Of a DNA stretch of 64,000 nucleotides, positions 39,476-51,094 are shown piece after piece. Below the pieces are notes generated by a model that was given only the letters and a program-made list of their open reading frames with translations, was not told the DNA's origin and ran no database searches. Each line of letters opens with the position of its first letter. Positions within the stretch are counted from its first letter, which is position 1. The stretch spans positions 8,305,476-8,369,475 of the forward strand of contig NC_051089.1 of NCBI RefSeq assembly GCF_901709675.1. The letters run 5' to 3'. The position numbers and the translations under genes are program-made. This DNA comes from Syngnathus acus. Lineage: Eukaryota; Chordata; Actinopteri; Syngnathiformes; Syngnathidae.

Positions 39476-42419
39476 TAGGAATTCACTTTGGCTCAACGTG
39501 ACAAGGCTGACTTCGATCTACGATTGCATCTGAAAGTGCAGCGAGCGGAAAGATGCCATGCCATTAAGTGTCATCCCCCCCCCATTCTCGTTTCTTTTCC
39601 CAAATAACAAGATCTTCTCATTTTATTCACATATTTGCATAACAATTTCACCTCTGATGCGCACCACTCAAACAGTAAATCCACGACCCTTTAAATTACA
39701 TTAATTAAAGATTGACAGCTCTGGATTAAGCAAATGCATGACTGACACCTGACACGACATTTGATTGTGTCTACGCGTCCCCTTCTCTCTCTCTTTTTTT
39801 ATTTTTTTATTTATTGTGCGCATTCGCCACTCTCCGTGGCCACTAGTGGCTGAAGAAGTCAGTGTCCGTGTCGCGCTCTGAGTTGACAGGGGAAAATGGG
39901 AGCTAACGAGCTTGTCAGCTGTCCTGACAAGACAAATGGGAGCTCGTCACTCACCGCGCTTTAATAACGTTTAATGGAAGCGTATTGAGCCTTTCAAAAA
40001 ATAAAAGTGTTACACACACGTGCGCTGTGCTTAATTACGCACGGCGAGGTAAATTGCGCGTCAGCTAAAGGGCGTTGGCCTGTGCCCAGCACCGTCACAC
40101 ATGAGCCGATCCATTCAACTTGCACTTATTATACTCGCATCCAACCTTCATTCGGTCAGACAATTAATAAACACATACACTTCTTCATAGGACTATGCTG
40201 ACTCGTCAAATTTGTTTCAAGAGAACATGGCTTTTTGCGCATGAAACTTTCACAAATTTGCAAAATATAACACAACTTTCACCGCCCTAAAAGTAATAGA
40301 AATAATATTTGGCACACGTGTTTTTTTAAGAATCTGTTCGCATATTATTTCGATTTCAATGTGCTTTACTCCTTGTTAATTTTTCAATGTGAGATTTTAA
40401 AATAAACAAAACTTCCACTTGTACAACAAAATGAGATCAACGTGAGAGAGGAAGCATTATCTTGATCTGCAGTGATATCATTTGTATAGTTCCAAGGAAA
40501 CGAAAATATAAGTTTTGCTGCTCCACAACCGCAATAATAAAATATTGTGTATTAATTCCACTACCATTCCAAACTATAAGCGTCATCTTAGAAAAGGCAA
40601 GTATGTTAATCTATAGGATTCTGAAGGTGTACCTAATGATTTGACCCTTTTTGCGTTTTTTTGTTTTGTTTTGTTTTTAGTCACGTGCAAGTCACCTAGA
40701 AGCTTGGCGCTCGGTCTGCACGGAGGGGCTTCCCCCTATTACTCGAGCTGGATGACTTTAGTGAATAAAGCTGAAGTTGTTCATTCTTGTGTGTAATTCA
40801 TGGTGTGTGATAGCCAACATCACGGTGGTAGTTGCGGTCCTGATGCGCTATCCCCCGGGCACAGGTTAGGCTACACGATGGTGAGTTGAAAACAAATATA
40901 TCTATTACAATTTGTATTTGATCTCACAGCAAATTGAAAAAAGAAATGTGCGGCTATGTCGCACACTATGGACGTTGTAATTAAAGAAAACGCATGGTGG
41001 TTCAGTTCCACACGATTCAACAAGCACAGTGAATGACAGGTGACCAGATGTCATTTGTAAAGATCTCTGCCTTTTTTCACCTTTCCCTGATTGGAGGGAG
41101 CGTGAGGATATCCATCATTCCACTAATGTTTGTTACCTACACACTTGCGCACTCTTTCTTTCTGTGTTTTGGGGAGAAAGGCGCACCTGCTGCAGAGGAG
41201 CGCCTCCAGAGAGGAGGACTGATCACAGATATGTTCTTGCGTAAACCTGGGGAGGGGGGACTCGCCATGAGTATATTGTCAATCTGAACAGATGTTTTAG
41301 TGAGAATACAATAACGAGCAAACACAGACATTATTTTCATTATAAAATTAGGGCTAGGATGGAGAAGAATTTTAATTACCGTCGACGACAGACATTTTGT
41401 GAAGAAACAACAGTTTAAAAAATCATGTGCGTGTTTATATCAAGTCACAGTAGCGCAAAATAATTTTCACGAAGAAAACCACAAAAAAGAGGGCGTTAAT
41501 GTTACCATACCACAGGCCAGAGCAGCCAGCTCTATTATTTTCGTGCGTAAAACTACAATAAGTACAAATGATTACGCGCAGGCGGTCGTTAAAAGAATGT
41601 GACAGCATGAGCGCATATCTTTGAGATAGGATGCGAGACGCGCGGAAAAAAAAAATACTGGGCGGCGCAAAAGCAACACACTAAATCAGGCAATAACGAC
41701 GACAAACCGTGTGGAAAATGGACGTACATATAGTGCAGCAAGAAATCACTCCTTCCTCACGCCCTATCCTGCTTCTTTCCTCTCTGCCTCTCATTGGATG
41801 ACAAAGCCTGTGGTGAAGTAAATATTTTGAGGATAATTGAACTGATTGTTAGTTGCAAGTTTCTATGTCTTGAATATAAAAGGCGAGTGCGCATTCACGG
41901 TGTCTCCCAGTCCTATTTGGCCACATTCATATTCATAATGTGCCCGATCCTAACTCGCGAAGATGCATTTCTGCAGGATGTGTCATGATGCATTATTTCT
42001 TTGCGCGTCAGCTTGTTGTGTCTGGAAAAAAAAAAAAAAAAAGCTTCGGAGGATCCGACACTGTAGCTCGTTGTTAAATGTGACGTAAGTTTGACCTCTT
42101 AAAAAAAAAAAAAAAAAAAAAATTAATTAAAAACGGTGATCTCTCGGCAAATGGGTCTCGGGAGATGTGGAGTATGGGGTGGTAGTGGTGTGGATGGGGA
42201 GGGGTGGGGGAAGGGGTCGGTGGACAAAAATGTGTATGTTTGGCAACATGATGTAGCACCAATGTGCTTCTCGAGCTTATTACGGAGGACTTCTCTCCTG
42301 AGAAACATGTCCGGGTCATTGCGTCACTATTGATCTGCACCCCACTGTGCGCGTACCCAGCCTATAGAGTGTAAAGCCTATAGCAAGTGCACACAGACTG
42401 TACATACTTCTAAAACCAA

Positions 42420-42690
42420 TCACAAACGAACCTTAATTAGACAAGCAATTGCAGTCGTAATTAACAGCTTCCCGATATGCTGCGCTTTGATATGGCGCAC
42501 ACAGGCAGGCAGCAGCATCAGCGGATAAAGTCTTTATTATGATTGCTGGAAACCCATCTGGTAATAGTCTTGCCCGGGACCTCCTCCCCCCTAATCAAGG
42601 TTTTAATTAAAGACGGTTGAGGGCCACGGAGAACATGAAGGCCATAATTAAGACTAACATTGGAGCCAACAGATGCAGAGCTTCTCTCCT
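42420..42690. promoter_or_regulatory. Candidate conserved enhancer upstream of pax6
   Basis: 270 bp of repeat-free sequence dense in homeodomain cores: GTCGTAATTAACAGC, CTAATCAAGGTTTTAATTAA, GGCCATAATTAAGACTAAC, plus CTTTATTATGATTGC. The balanced composition and motif density are typical of conserved non-coding elements around pax6. Conservation was not tested. Confidence 0.4.
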
Positions 42691-44559
42691 GCGTGTGCTG
42701 GTGCAGAACAGAAAGATCCCCATTGGACCAACCCGGGCGTTTATGCGTATGGGAGAATATTCAATAAGAATGCTGTGATGTTATGGACCTATGTACATAT
42801 ATATGCAAAATAAGACAAAGATGTCACGGGTTGGGTAATTGCTACTGTATCACACAAATACTTGTATGAGTTATGGCTGTTTTGCATAACAACTGTTTAT
42901 TCTCATATTTATGACATCATGGATAATTACGACCTGTGTCTTGTCAAATTCCGATTCATTACTTCTAACTCATAAAATTGCAACACTTTTCTCAATACGC
43001 TATGGCTATACTTTCAAGTTGTTAAATCTTTACATATTACATTGTTATACTAGACCTGTCTTGTTAAATTGCAACATTCATAATGACGTGATAGTTCCAG
43101 GACTTCATCCTGTCTCATAATTCTATTACAACTTTTACTTTGCAGTGTGGCCTTAATTCTCCTCTGTAAATTCCAGTCATTGATGAGGTGCAAGGTTCAA
43201 GTTCATTACTTAACCCTTCATTTCCAATTGCAAGCACATGTGTGAGAGAGTGAATCCAAGCAGTGTAGGATGTATGTTTTCATATTTCTCTGACGTGTAT
43301 TGATTTTGGAACAGCTGTTGGCGGGGTTGTCGCATGAAAGGGCCCTGGTCACCCTGCGTTAGTGTAATTCCTGCGCACTGGTCCGACATGAGGCCCCCAT
43401 AAAGACGTCGTCAGACTATTGTGTAAGAAAGGTTGCATGTGTGCGCGCGCGCACTCGGCTGCACTATGCTGCACTAAGCTGCACTACGCATCAAAACATT
43501 GGCCCTTACCAAATGCATTGTAACATTTCGAAAGATTTTCTTCAGATGGTTGAGCAGATGGGGGGACGTTTAAGCCAGAAACCCCTGCAAAGTCCCCTTC
43601 CTGCTCAGCTATACCAAGGAGATTGCACTTTGGCTTCTTAACCTCGACAAACCATGAAACGATCCACCAAACATAATAACGACTTGCCACAGATAACCTA
43701 CAATAGAGGTTTAGTGAAATAAAGTTGGAAAAGAAAAACATTCACGGATACAAATGACAATCAAAAATAAAATAACTCTAAAATGCTGAGCAAGCGGTTT
43801 TCTGGGCATTTGTAATGTTTTGATACAGCGTGTGTGTTGCGGTGATGAACATGAATTACCAGAACAAAAAATTCCACATATTATTTGCCAAATCATCTCA
43901 GACATCAGGCAGGGAGATGAAATTGTCTGGTTCAAACACACGACTGCGAGCCATGGTTGCCACCTATGGAGCTTTTCTGCCCCCTAGCGGTCAACAAAAT
44001 ATAACCAAAATATATGCATGAAAAGAAAATTATCTTGCATCGTTTTACAAACTAACAGGAACCGCTGTATGGCGTTAAGTTAGGGCATTTACTTTATTGT
44101 TAGGGTCAATGGTTTTATTTAATTAGTCCCAAGGCCTCCCCCAACAATCCAAACTTCATAAGGGCACTTGAAAATGGGAAATGTAAGGGGCGGTGAAATC
44201 ATAAAAGTGTCATCTGAACAAACAGAATATTCTTGACAGAAGGTTTACTGTTTTATTGACTTGGCTATGAGACAGTCGTTACAAATTGAGTAGATTAGAT
44301 TTAATCGATAAATGGTGGATCACCTGTCGCAACACTTGTATATGCTTCAGAAATTGATAATGGTGCCTTTGCATAACAATATTGAGGTGTGGTGTCAATG
44401 GGGGAAACGATGACTATGAATTTATGCTGCAGGCAGGATTTATTTGAAAACCCTCAAAAGTTTTCTAATAATTACACAGATGTTGGGATTGGATTTAAAC
44501 ACTTTTATAAAGTTTACCTATTACAATTGAACTGATTCTGAGGGATATTCCATTTCCTT

Positions 44560-44820
44560 ACAGATCATTTTTCTCTTATTACTTGCTCCATTTGCGTAAT
44601 AATAAGATGAGGCTGACTAACTTCCCGCCTTACAGGCGGCACTGTCCTTCAAATTGGTCTGCTACTGGTTCCGCTGGTACACGGGGGGAATCCGGCCATT
44701 AACTATAATGTTAAAAGAATGAGTCTTAATTTTCCATCTGGTTGCATAGGGAGAAATGTCACACGGGCTGCAGTGAAATTATTGTTGTAATTATTACGGG
44801 AGCAAAGTGACGGCTGATGA
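44560..44820. promoter_or_regulatory. Candidate regulatory block
   Basis: Repeat-free sequence with GCCATTAACTATAATG, GAGTCTTAATTTTCC and TTGTAATTATTACGG cores, between stretches of simpler AT-rich DNA. Weakly supported as a conserved element. Confidence 0.3.
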
Positions 44821-47800
44821 ATATACTACAATTCAGCTTGGCCTCAGCTTTGTATGCATCTTTTTGAGGAATTACAATATAATAGGATGCAGCGATCACC
44901 CTGAAATCAAATTAAACATTATGTTTCTAAATAGCCTTGAAGTGTCCTGCAGATCACCCTTTGCGGTGTTTTGCATTGTAATGTTACCCTCGCTCACCTC
45001 TTTGACTGACATTTACTTGTCAATTTGTGCCATTAAGTGCAGCCTTTAAGTGCAATGTTTTTACCTACACCTAAGATAGCGACAGACCGAGACAATTTAA
45101 CAGGCAATTTAACTGACTGCGCGTTAGTGAAGCTGTCTGAGTACTGCTCTCTGCCAGTGCGCCATGGCATGATGGATGTAGGCAGTCTGGTCTACGTGAA
45201 ACGACACACAAGACACAATCCCAAATGCTACTGAGCGCACGAGATACACAGCGATACACAGACACGCTGGCCCGCCATATTTCCCCCAATACAAACGCAT
45301 ATGGGCCCATCAAGCGCCAAACTCCTTTTCCATTAAGTCAACATCTTGCGCTGGCGGTTGGAACAGAGCGGGGCTGGAGTCAGGTCGTCCAAATCCGTCA
45401 GTAAGAGGAGGCAGAGGCGTTTGTCATCCTCCTCTCTGGGCACCATCCTCCTGGAAGAGGGAAGGGGCGACAGAGGGTGGTGCAGCCATGAAGCATCTGG
45501 CCCTGCTAGCTCCAGCTGCAGAGTGAGAGGGGGGACAGGAGCCGCGTGGCAACCCATGGGAGACCCTCGCTCGGCAGCCAAAACCGCCTCTGCGCCCTGT
45601 CTATGGGATGGAGGGCAGGGGAAACACATCAGACGGGCCACGGAACCAATGTGTGGGGCCTTGTGACCGTTCATCGCTGACATTTAGGTATTTTCAAGTG
45701 TGTGACAACACAAGTGTCCCATGAGGAACTGCAAACATTAAACAGCCGCCTTGTAATAGTCAACACAGCATCAATATTAACACACAGGGCCACTTTCCGT
45801 TGCCCAGGGAGCAATTGAGGGCCTTAGCTGCCTTGCACAAGGGTAACTCAATAGTGGCTGTCTGGGGAATAACCTGCAATTTAGTACTCCATTTAAATTC
45901 AAATCAGTATCAGTATGACCTGACAGTTTTCCAAGAGTAAAATGATCTGTGAAAAAAAAAACAGTCAGCCCTCTCCACCTCCATCTTGTGCCTTTAATTT
46001 GATTTTCAATAAACCACCGCATCTGAAGAAAAACAACCAATAGGAGACATATGGTGTGACTGACGAGTAGTCCATCATTTGCTGTGCACTCACGGGCAAA
46101 CTCAAAGCTGGCACACCCCCACCAACCCCTGCCCCCCCTTGCTAACAGTTTTAACATGTCAAACTCCTCCTCCAAGCAGTCCTACAAAAGTAAATAGAGG
46201 TTAACACCATATTGTTAGTAAACAAGAAAGCTACAAAATTGTGTCCTCAGCTGTAACCAAATCTTTATTATTTCCAGTGCACCATTTCTGGTCCTATGGT
46301 CCTCATCACACACATTTCCAGTGAAGTTTAATGAGGGATGACCCTGAAATCACAGGTCACAGTGATGACACAAAGAGGCCTGGAGACAGAATCTAGCATC
46401 AGAACATAAATGATGAAAAGCCAACAGCGGACATTTAGCACCAGTCTCTGTAGCCTCAGAGGGCAGCTTGTCATAGGATCTAAACCTTATTCAGAGCCTG
46501 GGGTACGGCATTTAGTATTAGCACTTAACGTCCTAGCGTGTCCGAGGGCTTGTCCACTGATTGAAAGACGAGATCAAATTGGATGTTTGGAGGGGAGAGA
46601 TGAGAAGTTCACAGAGGGCCAACACATGCGTTGTTCCTACTGTGAAGTGTGACCTTTACGGAGGGAAGATCTTGGGGGCCGAGCAGCCCCTTGCTCACTC
46701 ATTTGTCCTGTGGGATTAATTAACCTCATTCTCCCAATAGGCCTCTGGGATTTGCATTTCAGATTGGATGAAGTCCTGCGGGGGGCAGGGGGGGCTTCAT
46801 GCTCTTCCACTCTGATCACATCCAGGTGTAAGTTTTGAAACTCGTATTTGCCGTTGTGTTTTGCAGCTCGACCATGATCGTACAGGACGAGGGTGATAAT
46901 GATGTAACGTGCGGAAAAAAAAAAGACTCAGGAACTGTGCGTGTGGTCCTTACCTTTCTCCAGGTGGAATTCTTCCATACATGTAACACAGACCTTTGTG
47001 AGGGCATTATTATGGTTAGTCGGACGAGCAAATGAAATTAACGACACGGACCGCGAGCATCTGTTTGATGTCAGTACTGATATGTCAAGTGGGACTGCCG
47101 TGCACCATTGTCAGGTTCGGCTATATAGATGCGCGTCCTTACAATGTGCTAAATGTCATATTCCCATAAGATACGGCGCAAATTCACCATTCTTCCCAAA
47201 AAGCGAAATTAATGTCAATCACAGCGGCGGAACGCCAGAGGCTGCCAGCTCACACGACAGGCGGCAGTCCCTGCAGTCTCGTCACGGCCGTCCCCAGACG
47301 CTTCGGCACAACAGCTCCAGCTAATCTTCTTTTCATGGTCTTCATTACGACCTGTCAGGACATAAATTGACAGTAAATGGCCACGTTTATGAACATGGCA
47401 CTAAAACAGCTTCCTTAACTGTTGTGGCCCCTCGTGCAAATGTTAGCGTAATATACTGACCAGGGGAATCAATTAAGAGGAGACGTAAAAAACGATGCCC
47501 GCACACACAAACACACATGTCTTGACAAACGGGGGAAGGGGGGGGATCTCACAAAGCCACTTCCACCTTAATACAGCTCCTCAAACATTATGTCCGCTGT
47601 TGATGACCTCCTTTGAAGGCCTATTCAGACAGACACTTGCTCGCCGCATATTTGCAGCGTGAGTAATGACGGCAAGGGCCACGCTTCACGGAGCAGCGCG
47701 TCGACACACAAGCCTCGAGTCTGAGGCTCGGTGCGGACTTCGCCATATAACACAGTAATTACTAGATCAAATCTTCTCAAATTGAGCCAACGCTGTTCTG

Positions 47801-47829
47801 TGATCCCTCCTATACTAATCAGCACACCG

Positions 47830-48250
47830 AGGTATGGCCACAGGGCTATAAATTGCTGACTTAATTAAAACCAGGACCCCTCTGTCATCTAATTACAGGG
47901 AGAAAAGGTTATTGCTTCAATGCAATTTTCCAAATATGATTCCCTCACAGTTATTAAAGGCCTGGGTGTCATTTATTGTTTTAGATTTTTCAATATGGAA
48001 ATGGCCCCAGTGACAGACGTAATGACTCGGGGAAAACGCTTCATCTCGATAGCGGCCTCAGCCCGGCCTGGCGCGGCCATTTGTCTGAGATAAGTGGAGC
48101 GAACAGGAACCGGGGGAAATGTCACGGGAGGCATCCCATGATTGCCTCCACTTTACAGTTGTCATTAAACAGAGCAAAGGTTTCTTTTCTCCTCCGTGGC
48201 AGCACTGAGAAGTTTATTAATCTATTCAGAATAGAGGGGGTGGTGAGTTA
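47830..48250. promoter_or_regulatory. Candidate conserved enhancer between pax6 and rcn1
   Basis: Unique sequence with GCTGACTTAATTAAAACCAG, CATCTAATTACAGGGAG, CAGTTATTAAAGGCC and a GC-rich segment with GAGATAAGTGG (GATA-like). It is free of repeats and lies immediately before the repeat-rich 48.7-53.9 kb block. Inference only. Confidence 0.35.
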
Positions 48251-48719
48251 TTAGAACTATGAAAAGTCAGAATGGTGGGGAGAGAGCAAATGGCGGAGGG
48301 GTAATTGTGTGATGAGAGACATATATTCGCTGTTATTGTTCAGTCAAATAAACATTCTTTGGCTGACCTCCCAAACCTGCAGGAAGAGAATGCTTCCAAA
48401 GAACATGCTGCCAATTTGTAGAGAAGAAGAAGCCTGGAATGAAAACACAAATGCTAAATAGGGTGGCTAAATAAAATACAGTTGTAGTAAATAAGATGTT
48501 CATGCATGGAAAGTACAGTAGAATCTTTGAATTAAATGCCATGGCATGATTTTTGTTTATTTCAAAATCTGACCAACACTTGTCACAAAATAAAAACTCA
48601 CATGCGGATAAGTAGATAGACAAGCGATAATACCTTTATGCTTAGCCCATTCCGCAGGGTTGGGGACTCGAACACTAAATCTGAGGGGTACGAGCGCAGC
48701 GGCGGAGCCACTCGCCAAA

Positions 48720-50085
48720 CGTCACTCCCTAATGTGATCCGTTCTTTTTTCAGTTCATATGACTTCAACCAGTAGGTGTCTACTGCACATTGAAGCTGGT
48801 GCCACCTCGCGGTAAAACAAAACGAAGAAGAAAATGACGTAACTTCCGGTTCATGAACGAGTCGTGAATTGCATTTCCCGTTCACCAACGAATGAATCTG
48901 TGAGTGAACGAATCAGTGAGTGAGTGATTCGCATTTCCAGTTCATCGCGAGAACGGATCAGTGAGGGAACGAGTTAATGGGTGAACTGCCTTCCCGTGCA
49001 TCAAGTCAGTGAACGTGTTGCGTCTCCTGGCGTGAACGATGTAAGCCAGAATGTAGATTTACGGTTTGCCAAGGAAAGAAAGAACCACTCACTGAAACAC
49101 CACTTCTTTTATGCGTGTTTTCTCCAAGCTAACGGCTAACTTTATTGCATGAAGGGATGCGCCGTTATGCAACAACGGGGAGATTATGCTTCTCTTTGGG
49201 TAATCTTGATTTTATAACACTTATAGTAGTTTTTAAATAACGTGTATGCATATATACGCCTCAATATTGTTATCCAATCTATCTACTGCAATTTCACATT
49301 AGATTGCTGGTTTGAAATTTACTTTTATTATTATTATTTTAATAAACATTAAAACCTGTTAAAACTTGTCTTGTGTTTTATTCCTTGTTTTTATTTTTTT
49401 GGGCATTAAAACAAAAATCTGACATTTGGTTAACTGTTTTACATGACGATATGTATGTGTTTTACGTTGTGTAACATGTGTTGGTGTCCCCCAAAATAAA
49501 GAGCAAGTAGTCAAATACACATTCTTGACACGTACAAAAAAATGCATAAAGTTATTAGGTACACTTGAAAATGGTGGTGTACCTAATGGAGTGTCCGTGT
49601 GACGTCACAGATCAACCAGCCAATCAGGAGGTGGGGGTGAGGGCGGGTGTGGCACTTTTCACTTTCAGTTCAGCTTTGGCCATGATGTTTCCCTAATGAA
49701 GTGGCCTGTTATTAGGTACACCTGAAAATGGGTGAGAGCGGGTGTGGCACTTTTCACTTAAGCTTTTTACCTAAAGAAATGGCCTGTAATTAGGTACACT
49801 TCAATAGGTACACTACACGAGGTAAAAAAAAAAAATGAATGAATGAATAAATACGAAAGTGTAGCGAACGATTCGGTGAACGATTCTTTTGAACAAATCT
49901 TTTGAACAAATCTTTCGAGTGAACCGATTCTAAAGATTCAGTTCACTTAAGAACTGGAATGCACATCACTAGTACAAAAGAGTGCATATGGCCAAAGACT
50001 GCCAGGTCCAAATAGCGGACTGGTTAATGACATGGGCTCTCACTTGCTAAGACCGTGGTTCGATCCCAGGTGTGAGCGTATACGT
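48720..50085 (+). repeat. Left arm of the foldback element
   Basis: This arm pairs with 51095-52405. Inside it are a stretch with clustered GAACG/CGTTC motifs (48855-49040), AT-rich sequence, and palindromic TTAGGTACAC...GTGTACCTAA motifs (49556-49590, 49712-49810). A tRNA-like module lies at its inner end. Small insertions and substitutions separate it from the right arm. Confidence 0.7.
50010..50072 (+). repeat. tRNA-like module (A and B box) in the left foldback arm
   Basis: AATAGCGGACTGGTTAAT resembles a pol III A box and GGTTCGATCCC (50057-50067) matches the B-box consensus at tRNA-like spacing. A diverged complementary copy is in the right arm near 51130-51200 with GGTTCGATCC on the minus strand. 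Cloverleaf pairing is not preserved, so this is a tRNA-derived SINE-type head, not a working tRNA gene. Confidence 0.6.
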
Positions 50086-50119
50086 GAATGTGCTTTTAGA
50101 ATTGTAACCTCACTTTGTA

Positions 50120-50352
50120 CGCATATGCAAACAAATGCAAGTATTTATGTGTAAATACATAAGGTGGCCCAGCCCCCAAGTTGGCAGAGCAAACCAATGG
50201 ATCACGCCCACTACCTAGGGTGCCCCCTACACTATTGGATTTCACCCCGCCCTCTAGGTAGTGGGCGTGATCCATTGGTTTGCTTCGCCAACTTGGGGGC
50301 TGTGCCACCTTATGTATTTATACATAAATACTAACATTTGTTTGCATATGCG
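50120..50352. repeat. Long hairpin: 99-bp stem, 35-nt loop
   Basis: 50120-50218 is nearly the exact reverse complement of 50254-50352. The stem runs from CGCATATGCAAACAAATG through CCCCCAAGTTGG and ATCACGCCCACTACCTAG. The loop is about 35 nt. It lies at the core of the larger foldback element. Confidence 0.85.
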
Positions 50353-50390
50353 AGGGAATCTTGGAAAACATGTTGGAATGCGGCCCCAAG

Positions 50391-51060
50391 GACTAGAGCT
50401 TGACACCTATGACCTTTGACCATATTTCCCTAATAAAGTGGCCTGTTATTAAGTACACTTGAAAATGGCGGTGTACCTAATGGAGTGTCCGTGTGACTCC
50501 CTCGTTAAGTGCACCTGCGTGAAAAGTTTTAGCTCCTGCAGAACGTGAAAGTGGCTAAAACTTTTCACGCAGGTGCACTTAACGAGGGAATCACTCGGAC
50601 ACTCCATTAGGTACACCGCCATTTTAGACTAAAGCTTGACACCTGTGACCTTTGACCATGTTTTTCCCTAATAAAGTGGCCTGTTATTAGGTACACTTGA
50701 AAATGGCGGTGTACCTAATGGAGTGTCCGTGTGATTCCCTCGTTAAGCGCACCTGCGTGAAAAGTTTTAGCTCCTGCCGAACGTGAAAGTGACCAAAAAC
50801 TTTTCACGCAGGTGCACTTAACGAGGGAATCACTCGGACACTCCATTAGGTACACCGCCATTTTAGACTAGAGCTTGATACCTGAGACCTTTGACCATGA
50901 TATTTCCCTAATAAAGTGGCCTGTTATTAGGTACACTTGAAAATGGCGGTGTACCTAATGGAGTATCCAAGTGACGTCACAGATCAAACAACCAATCAGA
51001 AAGTGGGGGTGAGGGCGGGTGTGGCACTTTTCACTTTCATTTAAGCTTTGACCATGGGGT
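50391..51060. repeat. Tandem palindromic units of about 237 bp (2 full copies, 1 divergent)
   Basis: Units start at 50391, 50627 and 50866 with GACTA(G/A)AGCTTGA. Each full unit contains an inverted repeat of about 70 bp per side: GGTGTACCTAATGGAGTGTC ... GTTAAGTGCACCTGCGTG, then the complement after a loop of about 20 nt. The third unit diverges after GGAGTATCC into the GAGGGCGGGTGTGGCAC sequence also seen in both arms. Confidence 0.85.
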
Positions 51061-51094
51061 AAAAAAAAAAAGAATAAATAAATAAAGGATTAAT

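Larger units (their letters stand above)
37650..48700. other. Non-coding region between pax6 and the foldback element
   Basis: No recognisable protein gene. Mostly unique DNA with few repeats. Candidate regulatory blocks are listed separately (39340-39475, 42420-42690, 44560-44820, 47830-48250). A possible spliced transcript on the plus strand (37932-38126 and 40681 onward) is discussed in the findings. Confidence 0.5.

Noticed and set aside
50010-50072. Functional tRNA gene
   Set aside because: A and B boxes are present but acceptor and anticodon stems do not pair, and a mirrored copy sits in the other foldback arm, so it is a tRNA-derived repeat.
50391-51060. CRISPR-like array
   Set aside because: Repeats are long palindromic units without unique spacers, in a vertebrate genome.
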